DNA of 64,000 nt from Leptospira fletcheri (GCF_004769195.1 NZ_RQET01000004.1:1240001-1304000), one strand, 5' to 3'. Positions 34,660-45,601 are shown, counted from the stretch's first letter. Notes: generated by a model from the sequence alone, not told the origin. Translations and numbers: made by a program.

Positions 34660-36285
34660 TTAAGGTTTTTTTTCCGCGTCGGGATCGTATTTGGACAGTT
34701 CTTCCACGATTTTGGAGACTTCCACTCCGAACTTTTCAAATACGTAATTCTTGGCCAAGTTGTATCGGATCAGGTCCACGTTGAAGTTGATCTTGGCCTG
34801 CGCGAGTCGGAGTTCCGCGTTGATCAGATTATCCAGAGCGAGTTTGACCACTACTGCGGTAAAACGACCCTGACTGTAACGAACTTGGACGCCTTTATAA
34901 TAACTTTCGGCTTCGTCTCTCTGGCGGATCGCCGAATCCAACAATTCCTGTCCTGCGGAAAGGGAAGCGAAACGGTCGTTCAGTTCCTCTCGGATCTGTT
35001 CCTTCAAATCCTCTTCCTGCTTTGCCAATACCTTTACTTTGATTTTAGCGTCCCGGATATTCGCCTTGATTCCCAAATCGAATAACGGATACGAAAGATT
35101 GAAACTTGCGTTCATATCCGGGTATTTGAAGGACAGAACTCCGGTATCCGGATTGACGAAGTTGGCTTGGGGGTTTAGAAACGTTTGACCTTGGGAAGAG
35201 TAGCGTCCACTGATCTTAAGGGAGGGCATGTCTTCCGCTTCCTTGATTTTCAGATCTAGGTCGGCGACTTCCTTTTGTCTCCTCAGATTCTTTAAGTCGA
35301 TCCGATTCAGTAAGGCGTATTCGTAATCCTTTTCCGGTCGTATGTCTGCAGGAATCTTGTCCTGCAAATCGGTGATTCCGGCAATTTTGGAAGAAGGATC
35401 CACGCTCAAAACCCGAACCAAGTTCCTTTCCGCGGTGTCTCTTGCCAATTTGGCTTTTTCCAGACTGTTTTGGGTGTTCATTACCGCGGAATTCCATTGG
35501 TTCAGCTCGAAAGATTCGGAAAGTCCGAGCCCCGTTTTTCTCGCAGTGATATCTCGGATCGCCCGGGTGTTTCTTTCCAATTTTTCGAAAGTAGCGACTT
35601 GGGAATCGTAGACACTGAGAGTCCAGTAATCGACCAACGTCTGGACGACGAGGCGGGAAAGTGTATCGATCAGGTTGTCCCGTTTGATAACCGCGTTTTG
35701 CTGGAGCATTTTACGACGCTGCTTGTCGGTCTTTCCGAAACTATATTTCAACAGTTCCTGACTCAAAGTAGCGGTCAATGCGCTGGTGTATTGGGGAGGC
35801 GCGGCCAACAAAGGACCCAAGGCTCCGAGGGGCGCCGCCGACGCAGCAGATTCCAAAGCGTTCGTGTCGAATCGTGTGTTGCTGACTTCGAAGCTGAAAT
35901 ACGTTTGGGTTTCGAATTGCTTTTGGATTCCGATCGCCATCCGGTCGTTCGATATTTTCGTTCCGGAGATGATGTTATTTCGGTTCGAGGGAAGTCCCGT
36001 CTTTACAGAAGTGAAAGAACCAACCAGAGTCCAAGCGTATTTGGAGTCGTTCTTTAGAAAGTCGGAATCCGCCTTGACGTATTCCATTTTGGCATTTTTG
36101 ACAGTTAGGTTGTTTGCCAGAACGTAATTGACCGCCTCTTTTAGGGAGAGGTGAAGCACGGGTTTGTTGGGGGAGAACGGTTCGGCCTCCTGGGCAAAAA
36201 GGGAACCTGGTACGGACAGAGCCCCAGCCAAAAAAAGCCGGAAATAAATTTTCCTTAAGAAAGGAACGGCTTGGACGCTCTGCAT
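34660..36285 (-). CDS. TolC-family outer-membrane protein
   Basis: 541 aa from ATG 36285 (MQSVQAVPF), which opens the signal peptide ending at LFAQ; an in-frame start at 36351 adds an unlikely leader. Two OEP repeats follow: LSLKEAVNYVLANNLTVKNAKMEY is the classic TolC/OEP N-terminal helix, and long helical hairpins (about 200-300, 420-500) form the tunnel, with DLGIKANIRDAKIKV at the start of the second. It is a monocistronic gene with no pump or adaptor beside it, divergent from the YyaL-type gene. It is longer than the TolC homologue at 18766 and not closely similar to it. Confidence 0.88.
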   Translation of the reverse strand: MQSVQAVPFLRKIYFRLFLAGALSVPGSLFAQEAEPFSPNKPVLHLSLKEAVNYVLANNLTVKNAKMEYVKADSDFLKNDSKYAWTLVGSFTSVKTGLPSNRNNIISGTKISNDRMAIGIQKQFETQTYFSFEVSNTRFDTNALESAASAAPLGALGPLLAAPPQYTSALTATLSQELLKYSFGKTDKQRRKMLQQNAVIKRDNLIDTLSRLVVQTLVDYWTLSVYDSQVATFEKLERNTRAIRDITARKTGLGLSESFELNQWNSAVMNTQNSLEKAKLARDTAERNLVRVLSVDPSSKIAGITDLQDKIPADIRPEKDYEYALLNRIDLKNLRRQKEVADLDLKIKEAEDMPSLKISGRYSSQGQTFLNPQANFVNPDTGVLSFKYPDMNASFNLSYPLFDLGIKANIRDAKIKVKVLAKQEEDLKEQIREELNDRFASLSAGQELLDSAIRQRDEAESYYKGVQVRYSQGRFTAVVVKLALDNLINAELRLAQAKINFNVDLIRYNLAKNYVFEKFGVEVSKIVEELSKYDPDAEKKP

Positions 36286-36381
36286 GACTTCGATAATCTT
36301 CCTTACGGAGCATGGTTTTCGGCTCGGAAGAATTTGCCAAATCGAAAACATTGAGAGAAAAGTCTAATGCTAGAGAAATAA

Positions 36382-38463
36382 ATGGACAGAACTCCTAAGA
36401 AATTAAACCGACTCGCGTCCGAAAAGAGTCCGTATCTACTCCAACATTCTGCGAACCCGGTGGATTGGTTTCCTTGGGGGAGCGAGGCTTTTGAAAAAGC
36501 GAAAGCCGAAAATAAGTTGGTCTTCCTTTCCATCGGTTATGCGACATGCCACTGGTGCCATGTGATGGAGAAGGAATCCTTCGAGGACCGGGCCACCGCA
36601 GACGTGTTGAACGAACATTTCATTTCAGTAAAAGTCGACCGCGAAGAAAGACCGGACGTGGATCGAATCTACATGGACGCGTTGCATGCGATGAACCAGC
36701 AAGGCGGGTGGCCTCTGAATCTTTTCCTGACTCCCGAAGGAAAACCGATCACAGGAGGAACATACTTCCCTCCTGTCCCGAAATACGGGAAAAAAAGTTT
36801 TACGGAAGTGCTCCGGATTCTTTCGGATTTGTGGAAGGAAAAGGCTGAGGAGCTCGTGGAGGCCTCCGAGGAACTGGCACAATTTTTAAAGGATTCGGAA
36901 GAGACGAAGGCGCTACATCGGAGCGAGGATCTTTCCTTGCCGGAACGTTCCGTGTTCGAGAATTGTTTTCGGATGTACGATCGATTTTACGATCCGGATT
37001 ACGCCGGTTTCCGAACGAACGGGAACAATAAATTTCCATCCAGTATGGGGCTCTCCTTTTTGCTCCGGTTTCATAAGAGTGCGGGAGAATCCAAGGCTCT
37101 AGAGATGGTAGAGGAGACTTTGACCGCTATGAAGAAGGGCGGAATCTACGATCAGATCGGCGGAGGATTGTGCAGGTATTCCACGGATCATAAATGGTTG
37201 GTTCCTCATTTCGAAAAAATGCTCTACGACAATTCCCTTTTCCTGGAGGCCCTGGTGGAATGTTTCCAGGTTACCGGAGACGAGAAATACAAGGAAGCAG
37301 CGTATGACGTATTGGAATATCTATTTCGGGATATGAAACTTCCCGGAGGAGGGATTTCCAGCGCGGAGGACGCGGATTCAGAAGGGGAAGAGGGCCTATT
37401 TTACGTCTGGTCCAGGAGAGAATTCCACGAGGTTTGCGGTTCGGATGCAAAGTTGCTAGAGGAGTTTTGGAACGTAACCGAACCGGGAAATTTCGAAAAT
37501 AGTAATATTTTGCACGAAACGTTCCGAGTGAATTTCGCGAGAAAGCACGGATTGGAACCGGAAGAGCTGAACGAAATCGTGATCAGGAGTCGGAAGAAAC
37601 TTCTGGAAAGGAGATCCTCTCGGATTCGTCCCTTGCTCGACGATAAGGTACTTCTTTCCTGGAATTGTCTTTTTGTAAAAGCCGCCACTAAGGCCGCGCT
37701 CGCTTTCGGCGATGGGGAGCTTTTGGGTACAGCGGAGGAATCCTTCCATTTTCTGGAAAGGAAATTGATCCGGGAGGACGGCAGATTGCTACGAAGGTAT
37801 CGCGAGGGAGAAGCGAGATTTCTAGGATACTCGACTGATTATGCGGAATTTATCTTAGCTTCTCTTTTTCTTTTCCAGGCGGGAAAAGGTCTGAGATATC
37901 TGAATTTGGCGTTACGATATTCGGAGGAAGCGGTTCGACTTTTCCATACTCCCGCAGGAGTTTTCTTCGATACCGGTTCGGACGCGGAAGACCTTCTACT
38001 TCGGCGCAGTGTGGACGGTTATGACGGTGTGGAACCTTCTGCGAACAGCTCTTTCGCATACGCTTTCACTCTTTTGGCGAAAATGGGGATCGAATCGGAA
38101 AAATACGGGAAGTATGCGGACTCGATTTTCTCCTATTTCAAAAAGGAACTCGAGACGACTCCGATGAATTATCCTTATATGCTTTCCGCTTATTGGCTCC
38201 GAAGCGTCGTTTCACGAGAACTTGCGATCGTTTATTCCGCCAAGGAGGAACTCCTGCCATTCTGGAAAGGAATCGGCTCCTTGTTTCTGCCGGACCTGGT
38301 TCTGGTCTGGGCGACGGACAAGGAAGCGGAGGAATTGGGAGAAAGGACTTCTTTGCTCAAAGGTCGCGTTTCCGAAGGCGGGGTCCGTGCCTATCTTTGT
38401 CGGGATTTCAGTTGCGAATTGCCGGTATCCAAGTGGGAGACTCTAAGAGACAAACTGGTTTAA
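36382..38463 (+). CDS. YyaL/SSP411-type thioredoxin-domain protein (DUF255)
   Basis: 693 aa. The N-terminal thioredoxin-like domain (about 5-170) has the family hallmark [24 protein letters not shown] (9-32) and the redox-like motif CHWCH (56-60) in [16 protein letters not shown]. The remainder is an (alpha/alpha)6-barrel like N-acylglucosamine 2-epimerases ([32 protein letters not shown] is diagnostic). Biochemical function in bacteria is poorly defined; human SPATA20 is the homologue. Cytosolic, no signal. It follows the divergent TolC gene and is convergent with rsfS. Confidence 0.93.
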   Translation: MDRTPKKLNRLASEKSPYLLQHSANPVDWFPWGSEAFEKAKAENKLVFLSIGYATCHWCHVMEKESFEDRATADVLNEHFISVKVDREERPDVDRIYMDALHAMNQQGGWPLNLFLTPEGKPITGGTYFPPVPKYGKKSFTEVLRILSDLWKEKAEELVEASEELAQFLKDSEETKALHRSEDLSLPERSVFENCFRMYDRFYDPDYAGFRTNGNNKFPSSMGLSFLLRFHKSAGESKALEMVEETLTAMKKGGIYDQIGGGLCRYSTDHKWLVPHFEKMLYDNSLFLEALVECFQVTGDEKYKEAAYDVLEYLFRDMKLPGGGISSAEDADSEGEEGLFYVWSRREFHEVCGSDAKLLEEFWNVTEPGNFENSNILHETFRVNFARKHGLEPEELNEIVIRSRKKLLERRSSRIRPLLDDKVLLSWNCLFVKAATKAALAFGDGELLGTAEESFHFLERKLIREDGRLLRRYREGEARFLGYSTDYAEFILASLFLFQAGKGLRYLNLALRYSEEAVRLFHTPAGVFFDTGSDAEDLLLRRSVDGYDGVEPSANSSFAYAFTLLAKMGIESEKYGKYADSIFSYFKKELETTPMNYPYMLSAYWLRSVVSRELAIVYSAKEELLPFWKGIGSLFLPDLVLVWATDKEAEELGERTSLLKGRVSEGGVRAYLCRDFSCELPVSKWETLRDKLV

Positions 38464-38493
38464 ATCGGGAATTTTCCGAATCGTCGCGACCGG

Positions 38494-38880
38494 TCATTCC
38501 ATAGGAATTCTTTCCGCGTCCCTCCAAAGACGATCCAAATTGTAAAACTCCCTTTTTTCCGGAGTCATGATGTGGATGATGAATTCTCCGTAGTCGATGA
38601 GAGTCCAACCGGATGAGGCGGAGGTTCCCGTTTTGTCCGTCTCTTTATGCGGAAGTTTAAACGACTTCAAGGTTTTTTTGATTTCTCTGGCGACCGCGTT
38701 TGCCTGGACCGCGGAATTAACGGTGCAGATTACGAAATAACTTAAGTAGGAATTGACCGATTCGAGATTCAACACAGCGATCTCTTCGCACTTTTTGTCC
38801 TTCATAATCTTATGGACGGCTTTCAGAATTTCTAACGTTTCTTTCGGGGTGTTTTTAGAGGCTGGAGTCATATCTTTCAT
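38494..38880 (-). CDS. rsfS: ribosome silencing factor
   Basis: 128-aa RsfS/Iojap protein. It binds ribosomal protein L14 and blocks subunit joining when nutrients are scarce. Motifs: [25 protein letters not shown] and [29 protein letters not shown], both diagnostic. ATG 38880 overlaps the stop of the LytR-like gene (ATGA). Its position downstream of nadD-yqeK-lytR is the widespread bacterial order. Confidence 0.95.
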   Translation of the reverse strand: MKDMTPASKNTPKETLEILKAVHKIMKDKKCEEIAVLNLESVNSYLSYFVICTVNSAVQANAVAREIKKTLKSFKLPHKETDKTGTSASSGWTLIDYGEFIIHIMTPEKREFYNLDRLWRDAERIPME

Positions 38881-40031
38881 TTTTTAGGTTGGATGTCGGA
38901 ACCGAGGAGAACGGTGGAATCCAAACCTAGGTCTTTGCGTAGTACGTGATACACTTTCGTCTTATCCAGTACGGAGGAAATCTTATCGGAAACCGCGGTA
39001 TTTCCGGAACGGTCTAGGATTACAGTTTTCTTGACGTCTTTGGTCCAAGCATTATCCGCGGAGAGGACCTTAATCCTTTTGTCCGCCAGAATGCTTCTTA
39101 CGTCTTTGGCGAGGCCCGCGACTTCTGTCCCGTTCAAGACTTCCGTCCGTGCGAATTCCCCGTCCGCGAATATTTCGGAGGAAACGTCCTTTTGGAACTT
39201 GCGGAATGCAGCAGCAGCCCTAGCTAGGTCCGCCTTTAGATACAATCGTTTGGTTTTCGGATCTTGGGAAGGTTCTCCCGGGAGTTCCGTAACTCCGAAA
39301 ACGAATCTGCGGGAGGTTATGAATTTCAAAAGAGAATAGAAGTCCTCTTTGGAAAGGTTCGTGTCCACGAGGGAAAACGCGAACTCCGACCAACTCGCGT
39401 TTAAAAGGTCTCGGTTTTCATACATAGTTTCGTAAAGTGTAAGGACGGCACTTTCCTGGCGGCTGATTCTATCCAGATAGTCCAGGGTTTCCCGTTTTTC
39501 CATGTGGGAAACGTAATCGTAGACATCATTTCCGGAATAGGTATAAAGCCCGGGAGTTCTCCCGTAAGTGGGGGAATTTTTGGAAGTGCGATCGTCCGTG
39601 TAGACCGGTAACCCCCCCAGTAGATCTACGAGTCGGATGAAAGAGGGAGCATCCACTTTGATCTTGTAAGTGGGTTTGGATCCGAGAATATCTTCCAACG
39701 CGTTCGCGACCGCCGATTGGGCCTTGGATTTTAATTGTTCGAGAGTGTCATCGGGATCTTCGAACGTAGTAATCGGATGTACGAAAAATAAAGCCACTCT
39801 CTCTTGAGAGGGAAAGATCGTGGCCAAAAGGCCGAATTCATAGGAATCCTCCGCCCCCACTGCATGGATTAGGATATGGATGGGTTTGCCGGAACCGATC
39901 TTTTCGTCCAGTCCGGTTCTTCGTAATTGTTTGAATAGGAAAAAAATTACGACGACCAGCAGAACGCCTATCGTGATCGAAAGGGGAAGTAGAAAGGACG
40001 GTTTCGAAGATTTAGAGGAACCCAAAAGCAA
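38877..40031 (-). CDS. LCP/LytR-CpsA-Psr-like protein with LytR_C domain
   Basis: 384 aa. A cytoplasmic N-terminus and single membrane anchor ([17 protein letters not shown]) precede an extracytoplasmic LCP-like domain (about 45-215; [19 protein letters not shown] is the conserved substrate loop), then a C-terminal LytR_C domain (about 290-380; [22 protein letters not shown]). LCP proteins attach glycopolymers to peptidoglycan, but several Arg residues of the LCP active site cannot be verified here. The start is TTG: either 40031 or, better spaced from GAGG, TTG 40025. It lies between yqeK and rsfS in the nadD cluster. Confidence 0.8.
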   Translation of the reverse strand: MLLGSSKSSKPSFLLPLSITIGVLLVVVIFFLFKQLRRTGLDEKIGSGKPIHILIHAVGAEDSYEFGLLATIFPSQERVALFFVHPITTFEDPDDTLEQLKSKAQSAVANALEDILGSKPTYKIKVDAPSFIRLVDLLGGLPVYTDDRTSKNSPTYGRTPGLYTYSGNDVYDYVSHMEKRETLDYLDRISRQESAVLTLYETMYENRDLLNASWSEFAFSLVDTNLSKEDFYSLLKFITSRRFVFGVTELPGEPSQDPKTKRLYLKADLARAAAAFRKFQKDVSSEIFADGEFARTEVLNGTEVAGLAKDVRSILADKRIKVLSADNAWTKDVKKTVILDRSGNTAVSDKISSVLDKTKVYHVLRKDLGLDSTVLLGSDIQPKK

Positions 40032-40067
40032 AGCCTCGGTTCCATTTCGCTCGTAAAAAGCCGGATG

Positions 40068-40661
40068 TCAATTGGATATTTTCCCCAAAGCGAAGTGATA
40101 CATTCCGATCGTTCTGGGATGGACTTCCTTTCGATTTTCCAACAAATCGGAAAGCGTATGGACCGCCTTATTCAGAACTCCCTGATAGAGATTTCTCCTG
40201 GCTTCTTCTCTCCATTCGGCGTAATCCTTTTGTCTTTCCGCAAAATCCGACCCTAAAAAATCGGAAGCATACAGAATGCACTCTAAAACTCCCAATCCGT
40301 CCCCACCTAAAGTATGGTGCTTGACTGCGCCTAAAATCGATTCGTTGGAAAGTCCGTATTTTCCCTTCAGGTAGTGATACGCGGAACGGGCATGCCAGGC
40401 GGCTTCCGGAAGTAGGGGGCCTTCCTCGTCCTTCGCTTCCCGAAAAACATTCAGGTGGAAGTCCTTCGTTTTTTGTTTCGTGATGTCGTGGATGATTCCG
40501 GCCAAATATGCGTGCGAGGAAAAATCCGGAGCATGGAATTCGGCCAGTTCCCTTGCAATCTCCGCGACTCTCAGGCTATGTTCCCAGCGGGTCACTGTGA
40601 TTTCCTCCGGAACGATCCGGATGAAGTATTCCGTTTGTTTTTGTATCGTTTCCGGGTTCAT
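40068..40661 (-). CDS. yqeK: HD-domain protein YqeK (symmetrical Ap4A hydrolase)
   Basis: 197 aa HD-superfamily metal hydrolase. Motifs: TRWEHSLRVAEIARELAEFH, HAYLAGIIHDITKQK (HD pair), WHARSAYHY and GAVKHHTLGG. YqeK proteins cleave diadenosine tetraphosphate to ADP. Standard partner of nadD, which ends 4 bp upstream; an operon with nadD, lytR-like and rsfS. Confidence 0.93.
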   Translation of the reverse strand: MNPETIQKQTEYFIRIVPEEITVTRWEHSLRVAEIARELAEFHAPDFSSHAYLAGIIHDITKQKTKDFHLNVFREAKDEEGPLLPEAAWHARSAYHYLKGKYGLSNESILGAVKHHTLGGDGLGVLECILYASDFLGSDFAERQKDYAEWREEARRNLYQGVLNKAVHTLSDLLENRKEVHPRTIGMYHFALGKISN

Positions 40662-40665
40662 GGGT

Positions 40666-41289
40666 TCACTTCGAATACGAGTTCGTCTCTAGAATCTTTT
40701 GCCACACTGCCTCGGTGAGCGCAATCGGTTTCCGCTTTGTCCGGATCGCTTCCGGAAGTTCTTGTCGGAGGTCGCAGGAAGCGGCGGGAACGATCGGGTT
40801 CTTCAAGAAAACGATCTTTTCGCGGAATCGATCCAACTCAGGATTGAGGGGAGTGATCTCGGAAGTTCTGCGAAATACGAGAAGGGTCGTTACAAGAGAT
40901 AGGATTCCTTTCCATTCTTTCCAGAGATGAAATGCGGCGTACTGGTCTTCTCCCACCAGCAGAAGATAATCCCGTTCCGGCATGATTCTCTTCAGTTCGG
41001 ACAAGGTATCGTACGTATAACTCGGGCCGGATTTTTGCAGTTCCAGATCCAGAATCCTCGTGTTTTTCATTTCTCCGAATTGGAGGTGGAGCATGTCCAG
41101 AATGATTCCGGTGGAAACGTGCTTTTCGTTTTTTGCGGGAGAGAGGGAGTTGGGAAGGATCCAAAGTTCGGAGGCCTCCGGAAATTCCCGCCAAAAAGAT
41201 TCCGCAATTCCGAGATGTCCGAGGTGAGGAGGATCGAAACTGCCGCCGAAAATTCCCGTTACGTTCGGCATCGCGGCAGGAATGGGCAT
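40666..41289 (-). CDS. nadD: nicotinate-nucleotide adenylyltransferase
   Basis: 207-aa nucleotidyltransferase making deamido-NAD from NaMN and ATP. The GIFGGSFDPPHLGHLGIAESF phosphate-binding region with H-x-G-H is at 12-32, and a VGEDQYAAFHLWKEW region follows. The C-terminal motif usually written ISST.IR is divergent here (VPAASCDLRQEL). ATG 41289 or the internal ATG 41271 (MPNVTGIFG) could be used. Confidence 0.94.
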   Translation of the reverse strand: MPIPAAMPNVTGIFGGSFDPPHLGHLGIAESFWREFPEASELWILPNSLSPAKNEKHVSTGIILDMLHLQFGEMKNTRILDLELQKSGPSYTYDTLSELKRIMPERDYLLLVGEDQYAAFHLWKEWKGILSLVTTLLVFRRTSEITPLNPELDRFREKIVFLKNPIVPAASCDLRQELPEAIRTKRKPIALTEAVWQKILETNSYSK

Positions 41290-41311
41290 GAGTTCTCTCT
41301 AGGTTTCGGAA

Positions 41312-42574
41312 TCAACTCCGGACCTGACCTTCTCCTTCCGCGAATGTGGTCGTAGTCGTAAGGTGGACCAGGCCCATCGGTCCTCGAACATGAAGTTTGC
41401 CGGTGGAGATTCCCACTTCCGCGCCTAGTCCGAATTCCCCTCCATCATGGAATCTTGTGGAGAGATTCACGAAGAGTGCAGCCGAGTCTAAGGATTCTTT
41501 GAAGTAGTTCGCCGCTTGCAGATCCTCAGTCACGATGGCCTCCGTATGACCGGAAGAAGTTTCCGAGATAAAATGCACCGCTTCTTCGATGGTATCCACC
41601 GTTTTTACGGAGAGTCGGAGATCCAAAAATTCCTCCCAATAATTCTCGTTTTTCACCGGTTCGCCGGAAGGAAACAGAGCCAGGGAAGGAGGATCCAACA
41701 AAAGTCGGACTCCTTTCTCGGAGAGGGATTGCAACAGTTCTTTGGAATGAGGATAGCCGGAATGGAGAACCAAATTTTCGACCGCGTTGCAGACTCCCGG
41801 GCGCTGCACTTTGGAATTCAGCGCGATCGGGACCGCTTTTTTAGGGTCGGCCGTCTTATCTATGTACAGATTTACGACTCCTTTGTCGTGCTTGACCACA
41901 GGAATCAGAGAGTTTTCGGAAACGAAACGGATCAGCCCTTCGCCCCCTCTAGGAACGACCAAGTCCACGGTGCGGGTCTGTTTCAGGAAAGGGAGCATGA
42001 ATTCGCGATCCGTTTGGTCCACGAAGGTGACGACGTCCGGAGAAATTCCCGCGGCAGAAATACAATCCCGAAAGATGTCGGAGAGGATACGATTCGAATG
42101 GAAAGCTTCGCTTCCTCCTCTTAAAATGCAGGAGTTCCCCGATTTGAAGGAAAGGGCTCCCACGTCTATCGTCACATTCGGTCTGGACTCGTAGATCACC
42201 ATCACTACGCCTAGGGGGACTCGCTTTGTAGAGAGTCTGATTCCGTTAGGAAGAGTGAGTCCGCGGACCACTTCTCCGATCGGGTCGGGGAGGGCCTTGA
42301 TTTCCAATACGGCCTTAGAGAGATTGGAGATTCTCTTTTCATCCAAGGCTAAACGATCTAGCATCGCTTCCGACAATCCCTTTTCTTTCCCTGCGGTCAG
42401 GTCCTTGGAGTTCTCCGAAAGGATTGTAGATTTTCTCGCCTGTAAGGCTTCGGCGAGTTTTTCCAAGACGGAGTTTTTTCGGAAAGTATTCAGTTTTCGT
42501 AATTCACGAGAGGCGGTCTGGGCCTTACGGCAGAGTTCCTCCACGTATTCGAGTTCGACGGATCTTTGGATCAT
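41312..42574 (-). CDS. proA: gamma-glutamyl phosphate reductase
   Basis: 420-aa aldehyde-dehydrogenase-fold enzyme for the second step of proline synthesis (NADPH-dependent reduction of glutamyl-5-phosphate). Motifs: [60 protein letters not shown] with the catalytic cysteine, and the C-terminal [34 protein letters not shown]. Overlaps proB by 4 bp. Confidence 0.97.
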   Translation of the reverse strand: MIQRSVELEYVEELCRKAQTASRELRKLNTFRKNSVLEKLAEALQARKSTILSENSKDLTAGKEKGLSEAMLDRLALDEKRISNLSKAVLEIKALPDPIGEVVRGLTLPNGIRLSTKRVPLGVVMVIYESRPNVTIDVGALSFKSGNSCILRGGSEAFHSNRILSDIFRDCISAAGISPDVVTFVDQTDREFMLPFLKQTRTVDLVVPRGGEGLIRFVSENSLIPVVKHDKGVVNLYIDKTADPKKAVPIALNSKVQRPGVCNAVENLVLHSGYPHSKELLQSLSEKGVRLLLDPPSLALFPSGEPVKNENYWEEFLDLRLSVKTVDTIEEAVHFISETSSGHTEAIVTEDLQAANYFKESLDSAALFVNLSTRFHDGGEFGLGAEVGISTGKLHVRGPMGLVHLTTTTTFAEGEGQVRS

Positions 42575-43434
42575 CTGGATGTTCCTCCGTTTCTCTTGGA
42601 CTGGAGGATAGACTTGATCTCCTCCTCGGAATAGGAACGGTTTTTGCCGTTTCCTCCCACCAATGTCCCCAGTCTATTCTCTTCCAAGAAACGACGCACG
42701 CAGTTTTTCTCCGCTCCGTCTATGATTCCCGTAGGGATTCCGGCCTCTTTTAGGATGGTCGCCGCCTTAAGTTTGGTGTACATCCCGCCTGTTCCCGGTC
42801 CGCTCGGGCCTCCCGCGTTTGCGAGTTCCTCCGAACCGACTTCCGGAAGATAGGAAACGGTTTTTCCTTCCCGAAGAAAACCGGAGACTCCCGTGAGGAT
42901 GACGAGGATATCGGCTTCTACGATTAGACTGACCACGGCGGACAAAACGTCGTTGTCTCCGAACTTAAGTTCTTCCGTGGCGACCGAATCGTTTTCGTTC
43001 ACGATCGGGAGCACCCCCCAGTCCAGGAGTTGGCGGAATGTGCTTTTCAGGTTTTTGAATCCTTCTCCCGTTTCCAGATCCAGAACTCCGAATAGGATCT
43101 GAGCGATGGGTAGGTTGACCTTGGAAAAAAAACTGTCGTAGAGATTGACGAGACGATTCTGTCCCATCGCGGCCAAGGCCTGCTTCTCGGAAAGCGAGTC
43201 TCCGGCGTTCACGATTGAGGGAAGAGTTTCCGACATTTTTCTTCCCCGTGCGATCGCGCCCGAGGAAACCACTACGACTTTTTTTCCCTGATCGCGTAGG
43301 TGGCGCACATCCGCTACCAATTGGAATAGAAAATCGTTCACTTCCTCTTCCGAGCCAGATAGTCTGGCAGAGCCGATCTTGATTACGACGGTGTTCGCGT
43401 TACGGATTTTTTCGTCCAAATCCGATCTATTCAT
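42571..43434 (-). CDS. proB: glutamate 5-kinase without PUA domain
   Basis: 287-aa amino-acid kinase performing the first committed step of proline synthesis. Motifs: [61 protein letters not shown], and [12 protein letters not shown]. The C-terminal PUA domain of the long (E. coli-type, 367-aa) enzyme is absent, as in many bacteria, so proline feedback may differ. Overlaps obgE by 8 bp and proA by 4 bp. Confidence 0.97.
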   Translation of the reverse strand: MNRSDLDEKIRNANTVVIKIGSARLSGSEEEVNDFLFQLVADVRHLRDQGKKVVVVSSGAIARGRKMSETLPSIVNAGDSLSEKQALAAMGQNRLVNLYDSFFSKVNLPIAQILFGVLDLETGEGFKNLKSTFRQLLDWGVLPIVNENDSVATEELKFGDNDVLSAVVSLIVEADILVILTGVSGFLREGKTVSYLPEVGSEELANAGGPSGPGTGGMYTKLKAATILKEAGIPTGIIDGAEKNCVRRFLEENRLGTLVGGNGKNRSYSEEEIKSILQSKRNGGTSR

Positions 43435-44482
43435 CCTGGCCTTCCGTCGCTTGTCTTTCTTCGTCGGTTACCTTATGCTTTTCCAATTCGTGTTTAAAGA
43501 AAGTTTCGTCCATGATTTCCAGTAATCGCTCCAGATTGACCGATTCCTTTGCAGAAATCGGAATCACTTTCCCCAAGGAAGAAACGGATTCCAGAAGTTC
43601 TTTGGTGAAGTTTTGGTCTTCCCACACATCGATCTTGTTCAATACGATCAAATGGGGACGGTCTAGTAATTGTTTATTATAAGTTTCTAATTCCGCTCTT
43701 AGCATTTTGAAGTCGGATTCTATATCCAAAGCGCTGGCGTCGAAGACGTAAAGGATCCCTTTTACCCGCTCTATGTGCCTCAAAAAGGAGAGTCCGAGGC
43801 CGATCCCTTTACTCGCCCCCTCTACGATTCCCGGGATATCCGCGATCGTATACCGGTAGATATCTCCCCTTCTCTTTACCACTCCCAGATTGGGAGAAAG
43901 GGTGGTGAAGGCGTAGCCCGCGATTTTAGGATGGGCCTCCGTGATTTTGGAGAGTAGGGTGGACTTGCCTGCGTTCGGAAGTCCTACGATGCCCACATCT
44001 GCGAGCAATTTTAGGCTGAGACGAAGGTGTTTGTATTCTCCGTCTTCTCCAGGTTGGGAAAATTTCGGCGCTTGGTGAGTGGAGGATTTGAAATGGGAAT
44101 TCCCTTTTCCTCCCCGTCCTCCTTTCGCTACGCAGAATTCCAATTCGTCGGCGATGAAGTCGAAAAGAAGTTCACCGCTGTCTTCGTCGTAAATTTGGGT
44201 TCCTAGGGGAACGAAAAGAATCAGGTCTTCGCCTTTCTTTCCGGAGCGGTTGTTTCCTTCTCCCGGAAATCCCTCCATAGCCCGGAACTTTCTTTTCGTA
44301 AGATACCGGTCCAAGGTGATCATGGAAAGGTTCGTTCGGAATAAGACGTCTCCTCCTATTCCTCCGTCACCTCCATCGGGTCCGCCGAACTCTACATATT
44401 TCTCGTGACGAAAATGCATGGAACCGGCTCCGCCGTGGCCCGCAGTCACCTCGATTACGATTTCGTCTACGAACTTTTCCAT
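43427..44482 (-). CDS. obgE: GTPase Obg
   Basis: 351 aa, ribosome-associated GTPase for 50S assembly and stress control. The glycine-rich Obg fold (1-158) has [26 protein letters not shown] repeats (about 15-36). The G domain has GLPNAGKST (G1), DIPGIVEG (G3), LNKIDVW (G4) and a G5 loop. The long C-terminal Obg extension is short and acidic. It is in the usual neighbourhood of rpmA/rplU but separated from rpmA by a terminator, and is the first gene of obgE-proB-proA. Confidence 0.97.
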   Translation of the reverse strand: MEKFVDEIVIEVTAGHGGAGSMHFRHEKYVEFGGPDGGDGGIGGDVLFRTNLSMITLDRYLTKRKFRAMEGFPGEGNNRSGKKGEDLILFVPLGTQIYDEDSGELLFDFIADELEFCVAKGGRGGKGNSHFKSSTHQAPKFSQPGEDGEYKHLRLSLKLLADVGIVGLPNAGKSTLLSKITEAHPKIAGYAFTTLSPNLGVVKRRGDIYRYTIADIPGIVEGASKGIGLGLSFLRHIERVKGILYVFDASALDIESDFKMLRAELETYNKQLLDRPHLIVLNKIDVWEDQNFTKELLESVSSLGKVIPISAKESVNLERLLEIMDETFFKHELEKHKVTDEERQATEGQDE

Positions 44483-44504
44483 TTTGGTTTATCGTCCTGA
44501 AACA

Positions 44505-44550
44505 GAAAAAGAAAGGCTCGAGGAGGATTCCTCAGCGGCCTTTCTTTTCA
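44505..44550. terminator. terminator after rpmA
   Basis: GAAAGGC (44511-44517) pairs with GCCTTTC (44538-44544), enclosing a GAGGA/TCCTC inner stem; T-runs flank it in both directions. On the minus strand it ends rplU-prp-rpmA ahead of obgE. A further CTCCTA/TAGGAG hairpin lies at 44555-44572. Confidence 0.8.
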
Positions 44551-44578
44551 AAATCTCCTAATGGTATAGGAGCTGGCT

Positions 44579-44833
44579 TTATTCCGGATAAACCGAAACT
44601 TGCATTTTGGTCTTGGTGACCTGCTCGAATTTCACTCTACCATGGACCAAGGAGAAAAGAGTATGATCTTTTCCTAATCCGACATTTTTTCCGGCCTGGA
44701 GCCTGGTGCCTCTTTGGCGAACCAGAATATTCCCGGCCAGAACCAGCTCTCCACCGAAACGTTTGACGCCGAGACGCTTGGATTGGGAATCCCGTCCGTT
44801 TTTCGAAGAACCGCCACCTTTCTTATGTGCCAT
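44579..44833 (-). CDS. rpmA: 50S ribosomal protein L27
   Basis: 84 aa, with the family N-terminus [40 protein letters not shown] and [13 protein letters not shown]. Located 3 bp after the prp gene. The start ATG gives a mature-type N-terminus: the codon two before it is prp's TAG stop in the same frame, so no N-terminal extension of the kind cleaved by Prp can be encoded. Confidence 0.98.
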   Translation of the reverse strand: MAHKKGGGSSKNGRDSQSKRLGVKRFGGELVLAGNILVRQRGTRLQAGKNVGLGKDHTLFSLVHGRVKFEQVTKTKMQVSVYPE

Positions 44834-44836
44834 CGT

Positions 44837-45157
44837 CTATTCTCCTATGAGTTCTATTTCAGAGGGATATTGTTCCCTCAAATTTTCCAGTCCGTCCCTT
44901 ACGAAATCGAAGTTTGCTCGGACATGAAGATCTGTCTCGTAACCGGAGCGGATCTCGAATTTCAAGAAACCGTCCCGGATTTCCGCGGATTCCGCCTTTC
45001 CTTCCTTCCAGAGATGGAGGTATAAGGATTGGACCAGAGTTCCGACCGCCGCGCAGAGTAGATTGGATCCTTTGGCGCCCTGTCGAGTCGATGCGTGTCC
45101 GACCGATTCAAGGCCCTGAAACCCTTCTCCCTTTCGGAGGATTTTTACTCGGATCAA
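44837..45157 (-). CDS. prp: ribosomal-processing cysteine protease Prp
   Basis: 106 aa YsxB/Prp family. The catalytic pair is readable: His21 in SVGHAS and Cys35 in [11 protein letters not shown]. In Firmicutes and relatives Prp cleaves an N-terminal extension from L27, and the gene is found between rplU and rpmA, as here. The L27 encoded next to it lacks that extension. It overlaps rplU's stop by four bases (ATGA). Confidence 0.9.
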   Translation of the reverse strand: MIRVKILRKGEGFQGLESVGHASTRQGAKGSNLLCAAVGTLVQSLYLHLWKEGKAESAEIRDGFLKFEIRSGYETDLHVRANFDFVRDGLENLREQYPSEIELIGE

Positions 45158-45465
45158 ACCGCCGAGAGGGAAACTACCTTTAGTTTCTGGAGCTGTTGTC
45201 TGTGGCCCCAGGTTCTTTGGGAGTTCTTGCGCTTTTTATAAATATATCCGCGGATTTTTTCGCCTTTGACGTCATCCACGACCTTCAAGGAGACCTTAGC
45301 GGATTTCAGATCGGGAGAACCGATATGAACCTTGTTGTTCTCCGCGAACAGTAAAACCTTAGCATCGAAGGTGTCTCCGGGTTTTTTTCCGGTTTTTTCC
45401 GTCAGGAATTCAGAATCCTGGGTTACTTTAAATTGTCGATTCCCGACAGATATGATCGCGAACAT
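45154..45465 (-). CDS. rplU: 50S ribosomal protein L21
   Basis: 103 aa. Family pattern [56 protein letters not shown] and C-terminal LKVVSL. First gene of rplU-prp-rpmA. Its entire 5' leader back to the histidine-kinase stop is made of a 65-bp tandem repeat. Confidence 0.98.
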   Translation of the reverse strand: MFAIISVGNRQFKVTQDSEFLTEKTGKKPGDTFDAKVLLFAENNKVHIGSPDLKSAKVSLKVVDDVKGEKIRGYIYKKRKNSQRTWGHRQQLQKLKVVSLSAV

Positions 45466-45472
45466 CGTATTC

Positions 45473-45601
45473 TAGGCCTAGTTGTCTCGATTTTTGACCA
45501 GTTTGGTGTGAAGAGATCTCCTGTCAAGTTGCTTCAGTAGGCCTAGTTGTCTCGATTTTTGACCAGTTTTGTGTAGCGGAATCCCTGCCTTGGTGCTTCA
45601 G
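45473..45601. repeat. 65-bp tandem duplication forming the rplU leader
   Basis: Unit A is 45473-45537 (65 bp) and unit B 45538-45601 (64 bp). The first 37 bases differ at one position, the middle diverges, and both end in GCTTCAG. Each unit starts with the palindrome TAGGCCTA. Together they fill the 132-bp gap between the histidine kinase stop (which lies in unit B) and rplU. The conserved part, read toward rplU, may be part of a leader RNA or promoter. No published leader is recognised. Confidence 0.9.

Noticed and set aside
44555..44572. CTCCTA/TAGGAG hairpin beside rpmA as a separate regulator
   Set aside because: It is short, lies next to a stronger terminator, and shows no independent function.
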